Shown one piece after another: positions 6,557-7,063 of a DNA stretch of 7,063 nt; the stretch's first letter is position 1, and the number at the start of each line of letters is the position of its first letter. The notes below the pieces were generated by a model. It was not told where the DNA came from. It worked only from the letters and a program-made list of their open reading frames with translations, and made no database searches. The DNA lies in NCBI GenBank assembly GCA_002329225.1, contig DCTF01000073.1:22455-29517 (forward strand), given 5' to 3'. The translations under genes and the position numbers were made by a program. The DNA comes from Ruminococcaceae bacterium UBA1447 (GTDB taxonomy: Bacteria; Bacillota; Clostridia; Oscillospirales; Acutalibacteraceae).

Positions 6557-7063
6557 GTTTTGCCAAGTTCATATTTTTTCTTAATTCGCGGAAAAAACAT
6601 CATATTAAATATATAACCTGAAAACTCGAAAATCGGGTATAATGTTGCGGCAAAAATCTGTCGTCTACCCTTATTTTTAAGCCCTTTTAGCAAATTGGAT
6701 ATAGCGCTCAATGCAAACCCGAACCTCGTTCTTCCTCTGTGGGGATGATTCTTTGTAAACGACCACCATGTGATGTATGAGCGTATAACTTTTAACTCCC
6801 TTGTGCTGATATTGGAAAAGTTGTCCCCCACTGCATCAAACGAGTAACTTTTAAGATCTTTTATGCTTTCTATCGGCTTCAATCTTCCCTGTTCTAACAG
6901 TTGGTAATACAACTCCGACCCTATTACGGGCATAAAGTAGTTGCAAAGGTGAACTGAATAGGGTGAAATCTTTTTTGCAAGTGCCGCAGTTTGTTTGATT
7001 TCTTCTGGCGTTTCATCCGGAAAACCGAGGATAAAGGCTGTCCATGCGGCTATATTTGCCTGA
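6547..7063 (-). CDS. B12/radical SAM protein, paralogue 3, C-terminal part (5' end outside window)
   Basis: The minus-strand frame is open to the right edge (last whole codon 7060-7062), giving 171 residues; the Met at 6933 is internal, not a start. The visible part begins QANIAAWTAFILGFPDETPEE, so it enters late in the radical SAM barrel, then follows the gene at 5006 segment by segment (GSELYYQLLEQGRL, YSFDAVGDNFSNISTRELK, TWWSFTK, RIKKKYELGKTKK). The cluster cysteines and cobalamin domain should lie beyond the edge. The tail again combines a hydrophobic stretch (ATLYPIFEFSGYIFNMMFF) with a basic end. It is convergent with the gene at 5006, with 65 bases between stops. It may belong to a separate transcript reading in from the right. 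Confidence 0.87.
   Translation of the reverse strand, partial: QANIAAWTAFILGFPDETPEEIKQTAALAKKISPYSVHLCNYFMPVIGSELYYQLLEQGRLKPIESIKDLKSYSFDAVGDNFSNISTRELKVIRSYITWWSFTKNHPHRGRTRFGFALSAISNLLKGLKNKGRRQIFAATLYPIFEFSGYIFNMMFFPRIKKKYELGKTKK
7040..7063 (-). repeat. 24-bp exact inverted match to 5968-5991
   Basis: Reverse complement of 5968-5991 with no mismatches, ending only because the window ends. It marks the point where the two convergent paralogues change from identical to clearly diverged DNA. Confidence 0.85.

Overview
The window is a dense locus of radical SAM enzymes. Four genes are on the plus strand, or five counting the partial one at the left edge, and one partial gene comes in from the right edge on the minus strand. 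Five of the six genes are radical SAM proteins. The three complete ones have an N-terminal cobalamin-binding type Rossmann domain followed by a CX3CX2C iron-sulfur motif (B12-binding radical SAM, the BchE/COG1032-like superfamily). The sixth gene is a family 2 glycosyltransferase-like protein. The enzyme content points to an anaerobic bacterium. The moderate-to-low GC, GTG starts and strong GGTGAT-type Shine-Dalgarno sites would fit Bacillota (Clostridia-like), but the sequence does not prove a taxon.

Layout: 1-470, C-terminal end of a radical SAM protein (+). 535-1251, glycosyltransferase (+). 1289-3271, 660-residue B12/radical SAM protein (+). 3268-4749, second B12/radical SAM protein (+), overlapping the previous gene by 4 bases. 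4750-5005, a non-coding gap that is a decayed copy of the 3' end of a minus-strand paralogue. 5006-6481, third B12/radical SAM protein (+). 6482-6546, terminator region. 6547 to the right edge, C-terminal part of a fourth paralogue (-), convergent with the third.

The genes at 3268, 5006 and 6547 are paralogues of one another. They share a distinctive C-terminal tail: a hydrophobic segment followed by a polybasic end. This suggests membrane association and perhaps a lipid or lipid-linked substrate. With the glycosyltransferase, the simplest reading is a pathway that builds and then C-methylates or otherwise radically modifies a glycan, glycolipid or small molecule. No substrate can be named from the sequence.

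The most notable signal is structural. The junction 'plus-strand paralogue end / hairpin / minus-strand paralogue end' occurs twice in direct orientation (about 4727-4970 and 6461-6690), once as a fossil and once intact. In addition, the two convergent paralogues share an exact 24-bp inverted identity (5968-5991 and 7040-7063) that runs to the window edge and then drops abruptly. Together these suggest a paralogue array shaped by duplication, deletion and possibly inversion or gene conversion.
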